From Chloroflexota bacterium (GTDB lineage: Bacteria > Chloroflexota > Dehalococcoidia > FW602-bin16): a DNA stretch of 38,278 nucleotides. The notes under the pieces were generated by a model, which was not told where the DNA came from, did no database searches, and saw only the letters and a list, made by a program, of their open reading frames with translations. Positions 1-7,713 of this stretch are shown piece after piece (the stretch's first letter is position 1; every line of letters starts with the position of its first letter). The position numbers and the translations under genes are program-made. The stretch lies in the NCBI GenBank assembly GCA_004297765.1, contig SCTZ01000158.1:1-38278 (forward strand). Direction: 5' to 3'.

Positions 1-86
1 CGCTGAACAGGCACAGACGAATGCCAGGGAGGGAGCTTGAGAGTGCGCTCGTACTCATCCTTATCGACGAAGATGGGTCTGCCCAT
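1..86 (-). CDS. Partial phage-element protein, N-terminus only
   Basis: An ATG at 86-84 (minus strand) is preceded by GAGGAGG at a good distance and opens a frame that stays open to the window edge. It begins MGRPIFVDKDEYERTLKLPP, 28 complete residues being visible. It overlaps the end of the 338-residue upstream gene by 26 bases, so translation is probably coupled. The visible part shows no recognisable domain. The call rests on the ribosome binding site and the tight arrangement of the neighbouring genes. Confidence 0.5.
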   Translation of the reverse strand, partial: MGRPIFVDKDEYERTLKLPPWHSSVPVQ

Positions 87-1077
87 AGGGCGCCTCCTCA
101 TCAGGCTGGTTATCGTACTCATCCAGTATCCGCCGCAGGTTCTCCTGCGCCTGCTGCCAGAGTGCCGCCTGGTCAAAGTCGATTGTCTTGACTTTATACT
201 GATCCGGGTCGTAGTACCGACCGCTCATACGAGCGATTGACTGCATGACTCCCCCTGGCTCATAGCCACCATACCACTGCTGCCCTGGCCGCAGCGCATA
301 GGGCGCCGCCTGCAACTGCCCCTGCTGAAGGTTCTGGAACATGTTGAGCGTATTGGCCATGCGGTTCTGGCTTTCCAACTGCTTGAGTTTCTGTTGATCG
401 AGCGCCCGTTGCCAGGCGTTCTGAGTACGGGTCTCTTCGTCTCCCGCCAGAAGACGACCGTAGTTCTTGTTCCATTGATCTTGCTCTACCGGCCACTTGC
501 TAAGGTTCTGGCGGGTCAACTCGTTGGCAAGTTGGGCTGCCTCGATCTCGTCGGCGTGGCGAGGGGCACGCTGGGGAGTAGCCGCCGGCGTTGTCGGGAA
601 GGTATTCACAAGCTCAGCAACGGGCTTGCCATCCGGGCCTGTTGTCCAACGATAGGCATTGTTCCCGCGGTAGAAGATATCCTTACCCGGTGCGGGCTTC
701 TGCGTTTCAAGCAATCGCTTCTGGCCCATCAAAGCGTTGTACTTGGAGTCCAGATCGGACACCGCCCTGATATATTCCGAGGATTGCTCCCACTTGCCGG
801 GAGAAACCTCATACCAACCGGACTTTTCCGTCCGAGCGCGCAATTCCCGGTTTGCCTTGATAGCGGAGTCTATGTCTGTCGCTGTCGGTTCGACGTTCCC
901 GCTATCAGGCTCAGGGGTTCCTCCCGTTGAGGGTCCGGCAGTGCCCTGGTCGCCTCCGCTCAAATCCACTGTCCCATAGATCGGATTGCCATAATCGTCG
1001 TAGCCGATAAGGATATCCTCGCTCGTCTCATCGTAACCATAGCGGGGGTCTCGTCGGGTCTGTGGTCTCTGAGCCAT
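61..1077 (-). CDS. Hypothetical phage-element protein, 338 aa
   Basis: The ATG at 1077 follows AGGAGG. I do not recognise the family. The N-terminal 60 residues are acidic and rich in Gly, Asp and Tyr (for example DDYGNPIYGTVDLSGG). The middle is polar, and residues from about 190 to 260 are rich in Gln, Asn, Leu and Met with helical character. The C-terminus is again charged. There is no signal peptide or membrane segment. It is the last complete gene before the window edge and overlaps the next gene by 26 bases. Its position downstream of the excisionase-like gene and its low-complexity polar make-up would fit a virion-assembly or structural accessory protein, but this is only a guess. Confidence 0.7.
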   Translation of the reverse strand: MAQRPQTRRDPRYGYDETSEDILIGYDDYGNPIYGTVDLSGGDQGTAGPSTGGTPEPDSGNVEPTATDIDSAIKANRELRARTEKSGWYEVSPGKWEQSSEYIRAVSDLDSKYNALMGQKRLLETQKPAPGKDIFYRGNNAYRWTTGPDGKPVAELVNTFPTTPAATPQRAPRHADEIEAAQLANELTRQNLSKWPVEQDQWNKNYGRLLAGDEETRTQNAWQRALDQQKLKQLESQNRMANTLNMFQNLQQGQLQAAPYALRPGQQWYGGYEPGGVMQSIARMSGRYYDPDQYKVKTIDFDQAALWQQAQENLRRILDEYDNQPDEEAPYGQTHLRR

Positions 1078-1107
1078 TGTTGTTAACCTCCTGTAGGGAT
1101 CAGCTTC

Positions 1108-1614
1108 TCAGTTTCTCCGATCGAGAAGCGCCAGCATGCGCCGCAACTGGTCGACGCGGGTCTCGAAAAAGAGTGCCGGCACCTCGATAAAGCCACCAGG
1201 CTTGATGATCGGCGGCTTGATTGTAATTGCCATCATGCCTGTTTCAGCGATCCAATCGAGCAACCGCCGATACTTGGCAATCGGGAAGACCAAGACGAAA
1301 CGGCAGGCCGCCGGCGTCTTCTGGCGACAATCACAAATTGCCACGCGCGGCAAGGGATCGGTCAGGAAAAGCCATTGGCTCCAATTATCGCCGCTCTGCT
1401 CGGGCTCCAGACCGACTAGCCGGTCAAGGTCGGCAATGTCCGGACGTGCCTTGAGTTGGATTATCGGGCCAGCCATAAACCGCCCTTGGCTGTTGAGACC
1501 CCCTATGGACGGCCAATAGCCAAAGATGGGCACCCGATGAGACAGGACCTCCTGCAACTCGTCCATGGTCTCAGTGGGCGTTGCGGCGTCCGTGTAGAGT
1601 CGGTGAGCCTTCAC
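1108..1614 (-). CDS. Hypothetical protein, 168 aa
   Basis: It starts with GTG at 1614, sharing four bases (GTGA) with the stop of the 57-residue zinc-finger gene, so the two are translationally coupled. The protein has mixed alpha/beta composition, no membrane segment and no motif I recognise. Visible features are a CDCRQ stretch followed by a further Cys (about residues 94-104) and a C-terminal helical segment ending LRRMLALLDRRN. It belongs to the three-gene unit expressed from the promoter at 2032-2060. No function is proposed. Confidence 0.7.
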   Translation of the reverse strand: MKAHRLYTDAATPTETMDELQEVLSHRVPIFGYWPSIGGLNSQGRFMAGPIIQLKARPDIADLDRLVGLEPEQSGDNWSQWLFLTDPLPRVAICDCRQKTPAACRFVLVFPIAKYRRLLDWIAETGMMAITIKPPIIKPGGFIEVPALFFETRVDQLRRMLALLDRRN

Positions 1615-1784
1615 AATTCGCGCCTTTCGTCCTCTGGCTCGCTAGCACAATTGGCACAGAAAGGACCTTCCTCTGGCCAGCCGGGACTACTGAACTCAAC
1701 TTCTGGATCATCCTCGAAGATATCCGCATTACATACCACGCAGATATCGGTTACCTTTCGTCCATCTACAATTCGTGTACTCAC
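1611..1784 (-). CDS. Small zinc-finger protein, 57 aa
   Basis: This short gene starts with GTG at 1784-1782, seven bases after AGGAAGGAGA, and ends with TGA at 1613-1611. Both ends overlap a neighbour by GTGA: its start overlaps the stop of the 64-residue HTH gene and its stop overlaps the start of the 168-residue gene. The 57-residue product contains CVVC at residues 15-18 and CANC at 43-46, a CxxC-x24-CxxC pattern likely to bind one zinc, with an acidic spacer and tail. The precise overlaps and strong ribosome binding site make it a convincing gene despite its length. Function unknown; similar small CxxC proteins occur throughout this element. Confidence 0.75.
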   Translation of the reverse strand: MSTRIVDGRKVTDICVVCNADIFEDDPEVEFSSPGWPEEGPFCANCASEPEDERREL

Positions 1785-1975
1785 GCTCGATCTCCTTCCT
1801 TGCGCTGACGGGCCAAGGTTTCAACCGACTCGGGATCAATCAAGCGCCCTAGCGGCGTCCGGATGCCCTGTAGCCGTCCTTCGTCCAACAACTGCCGGAT
1901 TCTCTGTGCCGAGACGCCGAGCCAGGTTCCTGCCTGCGCTGGCGTCAGCCAAGCTATCTGCGTCTCAGATACCAT
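1781..1975 (-). CDS. Excisionase-like HTH DNA-binding protein, 64 aa
   Basis: The 64-residue product has the form of an excisionase/MerR-like winged helix: residues 9-40 (WLTPAQAGTWLGVSAQRIRQ followed by LLDEGRLQGIRT) give the helix-turn-helix, and RLIDPESVETLA matches the following wing and helix. Such proteins bind DNA, bending att sites or controlling element promoters. It starts with ATG after a GGGGGACC site and is first in a three-gene unit with its own promoter (2032-2060). A role as recombination directionality factor for the recombinase at 7710-8633 is inferred from family and element context; it could instead be a transcriptional regulator. Confidence 0.75.
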   Translation of the reverse strand: MVSETQIAWLTPAQAGTWLGVSAQRIRQLLDEGRLQGIRTPLGRLIDPESVETLARQRKEGDRA

Positions 1976-2031
1976 CCTGGTCCCCCTTGCATATCGGGCT
2001 CTCGTTCAATCTCTATCTTGCTCTCCTGCAT

Positions 2032-2060
2032 AGTATAGCATATACCACATTTAGCGTAAA
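2032..2060 (-). promoter_or_regulatory. Sigma70-type promoter of the excisionase-like unit
   Basis: On the minus strand TTTACG (2060-2055), a 17-bp spacer and TATACT (2037-2032) form a good vegetative promoter. It would start transcription near 2025, about 50 bases upstream of the excisionase-like ATG at 1975, and drive the 64-, 57- and 168-residue genes and those beyond. Part of the surrounding sequence is AT-rich compared with the neighbours. Confidence 0.6.
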
Positions 2061-2121
2061 TCCTGTCTATATGCGGGAAACATCCCCATAGCAGGCGTAC
2101 GCGGGCAAGTGCGGGCGCATC

Positions 2122-2340
2122 CTAGAAAGTGTCCTTCTCGCTCGCGCGGAGTGCCGCAGCGTCAAGTATCCCCGTCAGCTCTGGGGCATGCTTATACCCA
2201 CATCGCCGACAGATCGGCCGCCAGGTGTCAGCCAGGAACAACTCCGGCCCTACTTGCGGATCTGTTCGTTCGCCGCACACGGCGCACGGATCGTTCGATG
2301 CACAGTTGTTGAGCTTGATAGAGAAGTCCGTCGGTGCCAT
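2122..2340 (-). CDS. Small zinc-ribbon protein, 72 aa
   Basis: It starts with ATG at 2340 after GGAGG and lies 17 bases after the preceding gene. The 72-residue product has CAVC (residues 19-22) and CRRC (about residues 44-47) separated by about 21 residues, a probable zinc-binding pair, followed by GYKHAPEL. There is no membrane segment. It is the last gene of the replication-module run before the promoter at 2032-2060. The family is unrecognised; it resembles the HNH-less zinc-ribbon small proteins common in tailed phages. The call as a real gene rests on the ribosome binding site, position and Cys pattern. Confidence 0.65.
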   Translation of the reverse strand: MAPTDFSIKLNNCASNDPCAVCGERTDPQVGPELFLADTWRPICRRCGYKHAPELTGILDAAALRASEKDTF

Positions 2341-2357
2341 GTTGTTTCGCCTCCTTG

Positions 2358-2564
2358 TTATCGCTTATGAGAATGGTAGTTCTCGCTAGACGCGTCTTGT
2401 TTTCGCGTGACTCGGTGGGGCGGGCACTTAGCGCCACAGTCGACGCAGCTAACCCGACCGTCCAGCCAGCGCACTAGGTGCCCACCACACAGGGGACAGG
2501 GACGCAACGGTCGGCAGCGCCCAACAGGAAGGTAGCATGCGCCCAGGGATGCTATCTTACTCAT
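2358..2564 (-). CDS. Small zinc-ribbon protein, 68 aa
   Basis: The ATG at 2564 overlaps the stop codon of the preceding gene as ATGA. The product contains CPLCGG (about residues 23-28) and CVDCGAKC (about residues 40-47), a compact CxxC-x14-CxxC zinc ribbon, flanked by basic residues and ending in a His- and Lys-rich tail. This may be a nucleic-acid-binding accessory protein of the replication module; the function is unknown. Confidence 0.65.
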   Translation of the reverse strand: MSKIASLGACYLPVGRCRPLRPCPLCGGHLVRWLDGRVSCVDCGAKCPPHRVTRKQDASSENYHSHKR

Positions 2565-3004
2565 CGCCTCGCCCCCTTTCCCTGCTTCGGCGGCTCCAAG
2601 CGCATGACTACTGGGAGCCAGCGCAGCGTCTTGTACCCTCCTGGCGGTAGCCGCTTAGCCAGGGGCAGGTTCAAGACTCCGCCGTCAGCGAGGTAAACCA
2701 TTATGGACGTTGGCCAGAAGTGGACCTTGCCCGCCCTCTCAAGATCGGCGATGGCGTCGGCGAACTCCTGGCTCATGTTCGCCCACAAGCAGACATTCGG
2801 CGCGATGTCGAGCCGGCAATCGCCGCGGACGGTAAAGAAGGGCTCTAAGGCGTCCCTAAGCTCGACAAGCGACACATGATCATGGCGGCAGACGTAATGC
2901 TCGATGGCGATGTCGAGCCGGCCGTCTTTCGCTGCGAGAAGCCACACAGGCGACTCTCTTTCATCGAAGCTGCGGATGCCGTCGATCTGATAACGTGGTT
3001 TCAT
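2561..3004 (-). CDS. Hypothetical protein, 147 aa
   Basis: The start chosen is the ATG at 3004-3002, which overlaps the stop of the primase-helicase as ATGA and follows GGGGAGAAAAGC; a longer in-frame version up to 3037 would lie inside the helicase gene. The protein begins MKPRYQIDGIRSFDERESPV, is soluble and mixed alpha/beta, and has a basic C-terminus. It is sandwiched between the helicase and a small zinc-ribbon gene with four-base overlaps on both sides, so it is probably co-translated with the replication proteins. I recognise no family. Confidence 0.7.
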   Translation of the reverse strand: MKPRYQIDGIRSFDERESPVWLLAAKDGRLDIAIEHYVCRHDHVSLVELRDALEPFFTVRGDCRLDIAPNVCLWANMSQEFADAIADLERAGKVHFWPTSIMVYLADGGVLNLPLAKRLPPGGYKTLRWLPVVMRLEPPKQGKGARR

Positions 3005-5187
3005 GCTTTTCTCCCCTCGCATCGTGACGCCGGCCACCAGAAATCATGGCCGTCTTTCGGGTCCTGCATCCGGCAGTATAGGCCGTCGCTTCCTTCCTGC
3101 ATCTCAAGCACCCTGACCGGCGTCTCGGTCATCAGGCTCCCATCTTCGGACAGCACCTCTACCAGGTCGCCAACCGTTGCGACTCGCGGAGGCGCGCTGC
3201 CGAGCGCCTTCAGTGCTGCCATTGCCTTGATCCGCTGGGCTGACGTGGATTTACGGATGGCGAAGGTGCGCCATTCCATCTCGCCAGTGATGGTCAAATC
3301 AGGCTCAATGGTGGTGGTGGGCCAGTCTCGTTTCTCGGCTTCGTAGATCAACGTATCCGGCGGGGGACTCGTACCAAATGCGGGTCTGGAGTCGGACTGA
3401 TCGTTGGTGTCTTCGTGGGTGGCGCTAGGTGGCGCAATCGCCGTACCTTTGGCTAATTCCACGTGAGGGGAAGTTACGGCGCTACCGCCACCTTCCGCCA
3501 CCCAATCGGCGCGCAGACCAATACCAACGTGAAGGCGGACGCCTTTGGATCCTTTGCGCTCACCGATGCCACGATCCTGAATGCGGGCGATGAACGTGTT
3601 CTTCTGGATGGGCTCGTCATGGGCGCGCTCACACCATTTCTTGTAGGCCGCGTACAATTCACCCTTCCCCACTTCGGCACGCGGGTGCAGGACGCAGCAC
3701 TGGGCGATGAATTCGGCGAGGATGTCTTGCTCGGCACGATATGCGGTCGTGGCCGCCTTCACCGTCTCTGCAGTCCAGCCCTGCTCCTGCTGCCAGTCGC
3801 GCCAGCCGTCCACAAGCCACCGCAGAATCGCCGGGCCATCAGCGACTAGCTCGGCTATTACCTCATCCTGGGGTCGTTTCTGCGCGTCAGGGATGCGCAC
3901 TGTCCAGGGGATTAGCCGGATACGGCGCCAGATGCCTTCGTCTGTTCCTTGCACTTGCGGCCTGTGGTTTACGATAAGAACCAGATCGGCGGTCTGCTCA
4001 AACGAGAAGAAGTCGCGAAACAGGAAGCGGGCTTTCTTGCGATCCCCGCCAGTCAGGTCCTTGACCAGTGCTTCAGCCAGCCGCCTACCCTCGTCCACCT
4101 CGACGCTGAACACCATCCGCTTGCCGGCCAGGTCTGCAAGCTCGGTTGGGTGCCGCCCGCTTTTGGATTGCAGGAGCAGATCAGGTGCCGCACGGTCGCT
4201 ATAGTCGCCTGTAACGCGCATAATTACGCGAGAAGTAGTCGTCTTGCCGTTCGCACCACCGCCATACCAGATAGGCAGGGCTTCTTCCAGTGCTGCGCCG
4301 ACCAATGAGCGGCCGAGATCCCGCTGGACTTGCCGCCGCACGTCGGTATCGGGCAGGAACATGTTGACATGGTGGTCCCATCGCTCGCTCTGCGCTGTCG
4401 GGTCATAGTCAACGGGCGCCAACATCGTGATAAGGTCTTTGGCGCTATGGGGTCGTAGTCCCAAAGCACGCAGATCAAGGGTGCCATTCCCGCAATTGAG
4501 CAGATAGGGATCAGCGTTCCATTGCTCAGGCAGGGTGAGAATGTGGTCCCAGCCCTTCAGGAAGGACAGAGCGCCGGTTATTCTGGCGTAGACACAGCTC
4601 TCCTCTATTTTTTCGGTGAGCCGCGCTATCTCTCCCTTGTCACCTGCCGCTATGGCGGCGGTAAGCTCGCTAAGGTACAACTCACGTAGCGTGTCTGCTG
4701 CTTCTTTGGCTACTGCCTCATCGGGCACTTGGCGCCATACCTTGCCGTCGTAGCGCATCCAAGCGCCACGATGGACAGCCCAGCGGTACTTATTTCTAAA
4801 TGGTTCTGCCAGCACGCTAGCATGGCCGTAGTCCTTCGGCAGATCCTCGCCAGTTGCGGACGGAGCGGCAGTAGGCGCCTGGGTATCGTTCTTTTTGCCG
4901 CTGCTTTTTTGGTCGCGCAGGGACACCTCGACCGCTGGCAGTAGCTCCAACAAGGCGCTTTCCACCTCTGTGGCTGGGATGCCCGTAGCTTGCGCCACCT
5001 CACCGGCAAACGCCTTCCGGTCGTCTTGGTCGGCCAGCTTCACCAGCCGTGCAGCCTGAACAGTGCCGTTGACGGCCTGAAGGGTCGCAACGATCCCGCC
5101 ACTAGAGCGGCCGCCCTCCAGTGCGATGATATCGATCGGCGGTCGGGAAACGGACGGAGCGGGTTCAAGCGGGCTTAGTGCAGGCAC
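3001..5187 (-). CDS. Phage/plasmid primase-helicase, D5/P4 type (SF3 helicase)
   Basis: The 728-residue protein matches the C-terminal half of P4 alpha-like replication proteins. Residues about 125-240 resemble the D5_N region (YRWAVHRGAWMRYDGKVW), then comes the superfamily 3 helicase with Walker A GGGANGKTT near residue 310, Walker B about 60 residues later, the sensor VNHRP, and GTDEGIWRRIRLIPW carrying the arginine finger. A C-terminal winged-helix-like part follows, then about 150 less conserved residues. It should unwind the origin of the element as a hexamer. It starts with GTG at 5187, six bases after AAGGAGGT, and overlaps the upstream primase gene by 13 bases, so the zinc-finger/Toprim and helicase activities are split over two genes. 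Confidence 0.92.
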   Translation of the reverse strand: MPALSPLEPAPSVSRPPIDIIALEGGRSSGGIVATLQAVNGTVQAARLVKLADQDDRKAFAGEVAQATGIPATEVESALLELLPAVEVSLRDQKSSGKKNDTQAPTAAPSATGEDLPKDYGHASVLAEPFRNKYRWAVHRGAWMRYDGKVWRQVPDEAVAKEAADTLRELYLSELTAAIAAGDKGEIARLTEKIEESCVYARITGALSFLKGWDHILTLPEQWNADPYLLNCGNGTLDLRALGLRPHSAKDLITMLAPVDYDPTAQSERWDHHVNMFLPDTDVRRQVQRDLGRSLVGAALEEALPIWYGGGANGKTTTSRVIMRVTGDYSDRAAPDLLLQSKSGRHPTELADLAGKRMVFSVEVDEGRRLAEALVKDLTGGDRKKARFLFRDFFSFEQTADLVLIVNHRPQVQGTDEGIWRRIRLIPWTVRIPDAQKRPQDEVIAELVADGPAILRWLVDGWRDWQQEQGWTAETVKAATTAYRAEQDILAEFIAQCCVLHPRAEVGKGELYAAYKKWCERAHDEPIQKNTFIARIQDRGIGERKGSKGVRLHVGIGLRADWVAEGGGSAVTSPHVELAKGTAIAPPSATHEDTNDQSDSRPAFGTSPPPDTLIYEAEKRDWPTTTIEPDLTITGEMEWRTFAIRKSTSAQRIKAMAALKALGSAPPRVATVGDLVEVLSEDGSLMTETPVRVLEMQEGSDGLYCRMQDPKDGHDFWWPASRCEGRKA

Positions 5188-6251
5188 CTCGCCACCTCCT
5201 TGGCTGGAATCGTGGCGATGCGCCGGCCTAGTGTAATCGCTCCCCTGGTACGCAGCCCTTGGTATCGTGTGGCCGGTGCGGTGTGAATCTGCACACCTGC
5301 TAGCAAAGCGTCGTCAATGCCCTTGTGGCAAGCATTCCATGAGGCGAGCCGGACGGTATAGCCTGCTCGCTCAAGAGCGAAGGACAGCGCTTCCCTGTGG
5401 AACGCCACTTCAGGCTTGGTCAAGAAGTCCGTATCATAAGCGATCGTCGCTGACTTTGCCCCAAGCGCGGACAGTGTTTCCAGTGCCGGACGCCACCCAG
5501 CAACGCCGGCCACGGCAACCACGCATGCCTGCAGTCGGTAGGACGCGATGCAGGCTTTAAGCGATCCCTCGGTTAGCCAGACGTCAGCCTGTGCCATCGA
5601 AGGACGCCATACCGCTACCGGCGAACCCGAAGAGCAGCCACGGGGCCATTTGGCGGACGAGAGCCAGGTATAGCGGGGTTGGTCGGGTCCGGGTTGGTCG
5701 GCGCGGACCTGAAGGGCTTGAATGCGTCCGAGGGGATCAAGCGCGGGGATCAAGATACCGGCGGGCGCCTTCACCAGCGCCCTCCACCCGTGAGCGCTCA
5801 CATAGGTTCCCGGAATGTCATGTAGCGAGCAACCGGCACTCTTGCGAACGCGCGCCATTAGGTTCCGGCGATCCGTGAACTCATCCATAGCTGGCAGGCT
5901 AGCGAAGAGCGGCAGCACCTCCGCAGGTAGACGGCGCACATTGAGAAGGTGCGCGCGGTGCTCGTCGCTCAGCCCCAACTCGGCGAGCAATGCACGATAG
6001 ACCGCGTCGCGCTTTTCGATCGCCGCAAGGTCAGTGGTCGTCGGAGCCACCGGCTTTGCTGCCTGGGGCGTCTCGCGGCGAGCACTCCTGTCGCCAACAG
6101 CGTGAGCCCAGCCGCCATTCTTCATCGAGCGGGTGGACTCGATGCGCATGCAGCATACCGTCCTGCCATCGGCAGAGGTCGTACACCAATCGGACTTCCC
6201 GCAGATCGGGCAGGGGTCTTGATGTGAAACACGGCGCCACCGCTCATTCAT
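5175..6251 (-). CDS. Phage primase with zinc finger and Toprim-like (DUF3854) domain
   Basis: The 358-residue product starts with a primase zinc finger: CPICGKSDWC at about residues 14-23, then a CCMR pair near residue 35, followed by GGWAHAVGD as in phage primases. After a linker, residues 190-320 form a Toprim-like domain: VWLTEGSLKA supplies the acidic residue, VAVAGVAGW follows, and IAYDTDF and GIDDALLAG supply the later acidic residues. It should prime replication of the element together with the downstream helicase. It overlaps the previous gene by 8 bases and the helicase gene by 13. The ATG at 6251 is preceded by GGAGGG. Confidence 0.87.
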   Translation of the reverse strand: MNERWRRVSHQDPCPICGKSDWCTTSADGRTVCCMRIESTRSMKNGGWAHAVGDRSARRETPQAAKPVAPTTTDLAAIEKRDAVYRALLAELGLSDEHRAHLLNVRRLPAEVLPLFASLPAMDEFTDRRNLMARVRKSAGCSLHDIPGTYVSAHGWRALVKAPAGILIPALDPLGRIQALQVRADQPGPDQPRYTWLSSAKWPRGCSSGSPVAVWRPSMAQADVWLTEGSLKACIASYRLQACVVAVAGVAGWRPALETLSALGAKSATIAYDTDFLTKPEVAFHREALSFALERAGYTVRLASWNACHKGIDDALLAGVQIHTAPATRYQGLRTRGAITLGRRIATIPAKEVARCLH

Positions 6252-6534
6252 TGTTCACGCCCTCCGCCGTCAGGAGCTTATGGCGCCGCTCTGCGTGATA
6301 CTCAACTATTCGGCGGGCGCGGTTGATGAAGTGCGGGACCGCTGCCAGTTGGGCTTCCCGGCTGTCAGCAATCAGATGTACCGCAAGTTGCGACGCACAG
6401 TCTGGATGGAGCACCAACGTCTCCTGACTTTTCCAGAACACGGCGAGCCCGCCGATCTGCTTGCCGCAGTAAAAGCAGTCCAGGTTCTTTGGCGCCCAGA
6501 ATTCAGTGCGGTCAGAAGGATACAAAACGCTCAT
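6244..6534 (-). CDS. Small zinc-binding protein, 96 aa
   Basis: It starts with ATG at 6534 after GAGAGGG and ends overlapping the primase start by 8 bases. Residues 20-23 (CFYC) and a later HPDC (about residues 43-46) make a probable C-C-H-C zinc site. The rest is helical, with RARRIVEYHAERRHK near the end. It is the first gene of the replication unit, directly upstream of the primase, so a role in replication or in its control is plausible but unproven. No family recognised. Confidence 0.7.
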   Translation of the reverse strand: MSVLYPSDRTEFWAPKNLDCFYCGKQIGGLAVFWKSQETLVLHPDCASQLAVHLIADSREAQLAAVPHFINRARRIVEYHAERRHKLLTAEGVNNE

Positions 6535-6624
6535 CCGTGCGCCCTCTCAGTGTGCGCCCGTCTGCACTGACGGTCCGCTTTGACATGCAACGTCCTGGGA
6601 GACTGGACAAGCCGTCGCTCGGGT

Positions 6625-6653
6625 GATATACTGTGGACGAAAAGGCCCTTGAA
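6625..6653 (-). promoter_or_regulatory. Weak candidate promoter for the replication unit
   Basis: On the minus strand TTCAAG (6653-6648), a 17-bp spacer and TATATC (6630-6625) lie between the hairpin at 6673-6696 and the 96-residue gene. Matches are only 3/6 and 4/6, but a promoter is expected here because a terminator-like hairpin precedes it. The leader to the ATG at 6534 would be about 85 bases. Confidence 0.3.
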
Positions 6654-6672
6654 TCCTGGTCTTTGTTCTGAG

Positions 6673-6696
6673 CGCCGCCCACGCCCCTGGGCGGCG
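6673..6696 (-). terminator. Terminator-like hairpin after the 102-aa gene
   Basis: CGCCGCCCA (6673-6681) and TGGGCGGCG (6688-6696) form a perfect 9-bp GC-rich stem with a 6-base loop, ten bases after the stop of the minus-strand gene 6706-7014. There is no long T run on the minus-strand side, so it may terminate weakly or act as a mRNA-stabilising hairpin. Confidence 0.5.
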
Positions 6697-6705
6697 TTTC
6701 TCGTT

Positions 6706-7014
6706 TCACGCATCCTCGCCCACCTCCACTGCCGCTTCCTTGGTGGCCTTGCCCTTTCGGCGTGTTTTGGCGGACGCAAGGGCCAGCTTGGTAAAGTATG
6801 CCTTTTTGGCATACTCGGCCCGTCGTAGCCGCTCGGGCTCGGGCAAGACATGGCTGGGGTCTACCTCATCGAGGAAGCGATCGAGGAACGCTTGACGAGC
6901 TTTCGCCGTAGTGTGTTTAGCATCGTGGGTAGCGTGGAGTCGGTACGCGCCTATCCGGCTTCTGAGGGTTCGCTCTCCGGGAGACAACAAAATGGCCACA
7001 CCTTCCCAATCCAC
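6706..7014 (-). CDS. Hypothetical basic helical protein, 102 aa
   Basis: The 102-residue product starts with GTG at 7014, is entirely soluble and predicted helical, and is rich in Arg, Lys and Ala (LASAKTRRKGKATKEAAVEV near the end). A central segment is HTTAKARQAFLDRFLDEVDP. The charge suggests nucleic-acid binding, but I recognise no motif. It is alone between the promoter at 7184-7212, which leaves a leader of about 160 bases, and the hairpin at 6673-6696. A downstream in-frame GTG (at about residue 6) could be the real start. Confidence 0.6.
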   Translation of the reverse strand: MDWEGVAILLSPGERTLRSRIGAYRLHATHDAKHTTAKARQAFLDRFLDEVDPSHVLPEPERLRRAEYAKKAYFTKLALASAKTRRKGKATKEAAVEVGEDA

Positions 7015-7183
7015 TGGCCGGGGTTACCGGGGAGCGGGGTGTGGCCGTGCCCACGCGGCGAGCATCAATCGTGGTCCAGGTTGACCATCGCCACAGAAGC
7101 GGTCGCCAGGGGCGGCGGCATGTGGCTCAGCCGATTGAGGTCGGCGCTCGTTTCGGCATAGTTCTATTTGCCTGTATGTTCAG

Positions 7184-7212
7184 ATGATAGCACAGCGTAA
7201 GAGCGTTTGCAA
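7184..7212 (-). promoter_or_regulatory. Sigma70-type promoter upstream of the 102-aa gene
   Basis: On the minus strand TTGCAA (7212-7207), a 17-bp spacer and TATCAT (7189-7184) match the vegetative consensus at 4/6 and 5/6. Transcription would start near 7177 and run through an unexplained leader of about 160 bases before the GTG at 7014. The promoter lies just inside the 3' flank of the 165-residue gene, which stops at 7216. Confidence 0.55.
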
Positions 7213-7215
7213 GAG

Positions 7216-7713
7216 CTATTGCTGCTGTTCCTCGCCCGTCTGGCGGGACGAATACTGGGCTGCGGCTTGGGCCCATGGCTCCTTCATCCGCTTTTTCCCT
7301 GGAAGCCGAAGCGCAGGCTCGGTCCGGTATTTGGCAACTGCCGTGCCCCAGCTATCCGAAGAAACGTTCAACTCGGTTGGGTCCAGCCATTGCCGGCGGC
7401 CGCATTCGTGCGGACAGTCGATCTCTGCGGGCAGGGATGTGACCCGACCGCCTTGCTCCTCCTTGCGGTTCCCCGCTCGGCGGTGGCGTGGGGCTTCCCA
7501 TAGTTCTCCTGGTTGTGGGTTTGCCTTCGGCTGTCGCTGGAGGTCTTCGGCATGCTTCGACAATCTCCAAATGCCGTCTGGCCATCGGGTCATCCCGTCG
7601 CGCAGGATAACGCAAGATCGATCATCGGGTATGGTGCCAATCACTTGACGGCACCGATAACACAGCACATGGTTAGAATGCTTCTTATCCAGCCGCGCCT
7701 TTTGCGTGCTCAC
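7216..7713 (-). CDS. Hypothetical CxxC protein, 165 aa
   Basis: It starts with GTG at 7713 overlapping the recombinase stop as GTGA, so the two are coupled. The product has CYRC at residues 18-21 and CPHEC near residue 100, and is otherwise very polar, with many Arg, Gln and Glu and a Gln-rich tail (TGEEQQQ). There is no membrane segment. The four Cys could form a zinc site like those of the other small proteins in this element. No family recognised; linkage to the recombinase hints at a role in integration or its control. Confidence 0.6.
   Translation of the reverse strand: MSTQKARLDKKHSNHVLCYRCRQVIGTIPDDRSCVILRDGMTRWPDGIWRLSKHAEDLQRQPKANPQPGELWEAPRHRRAGNRKEEQGGRVTSLPAEIDCPHECGRRQWLDPTELNVSSDSWGTAVAKYRTEPALRLPGKKRMKEPWAQAAAQYSSRQTGEEQQQ

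Noticed and set aside
6531..6851. 106-codon minus-strand frame whose stop overlaps the 96-aa gene start as ATGA
   Set aside because: It overlaps the more plausible 102-aa gene and runs through the GC-rich hairpin; the composition is Arg/Pro/His-rich noise. The ATGA overlap appears coincidental.
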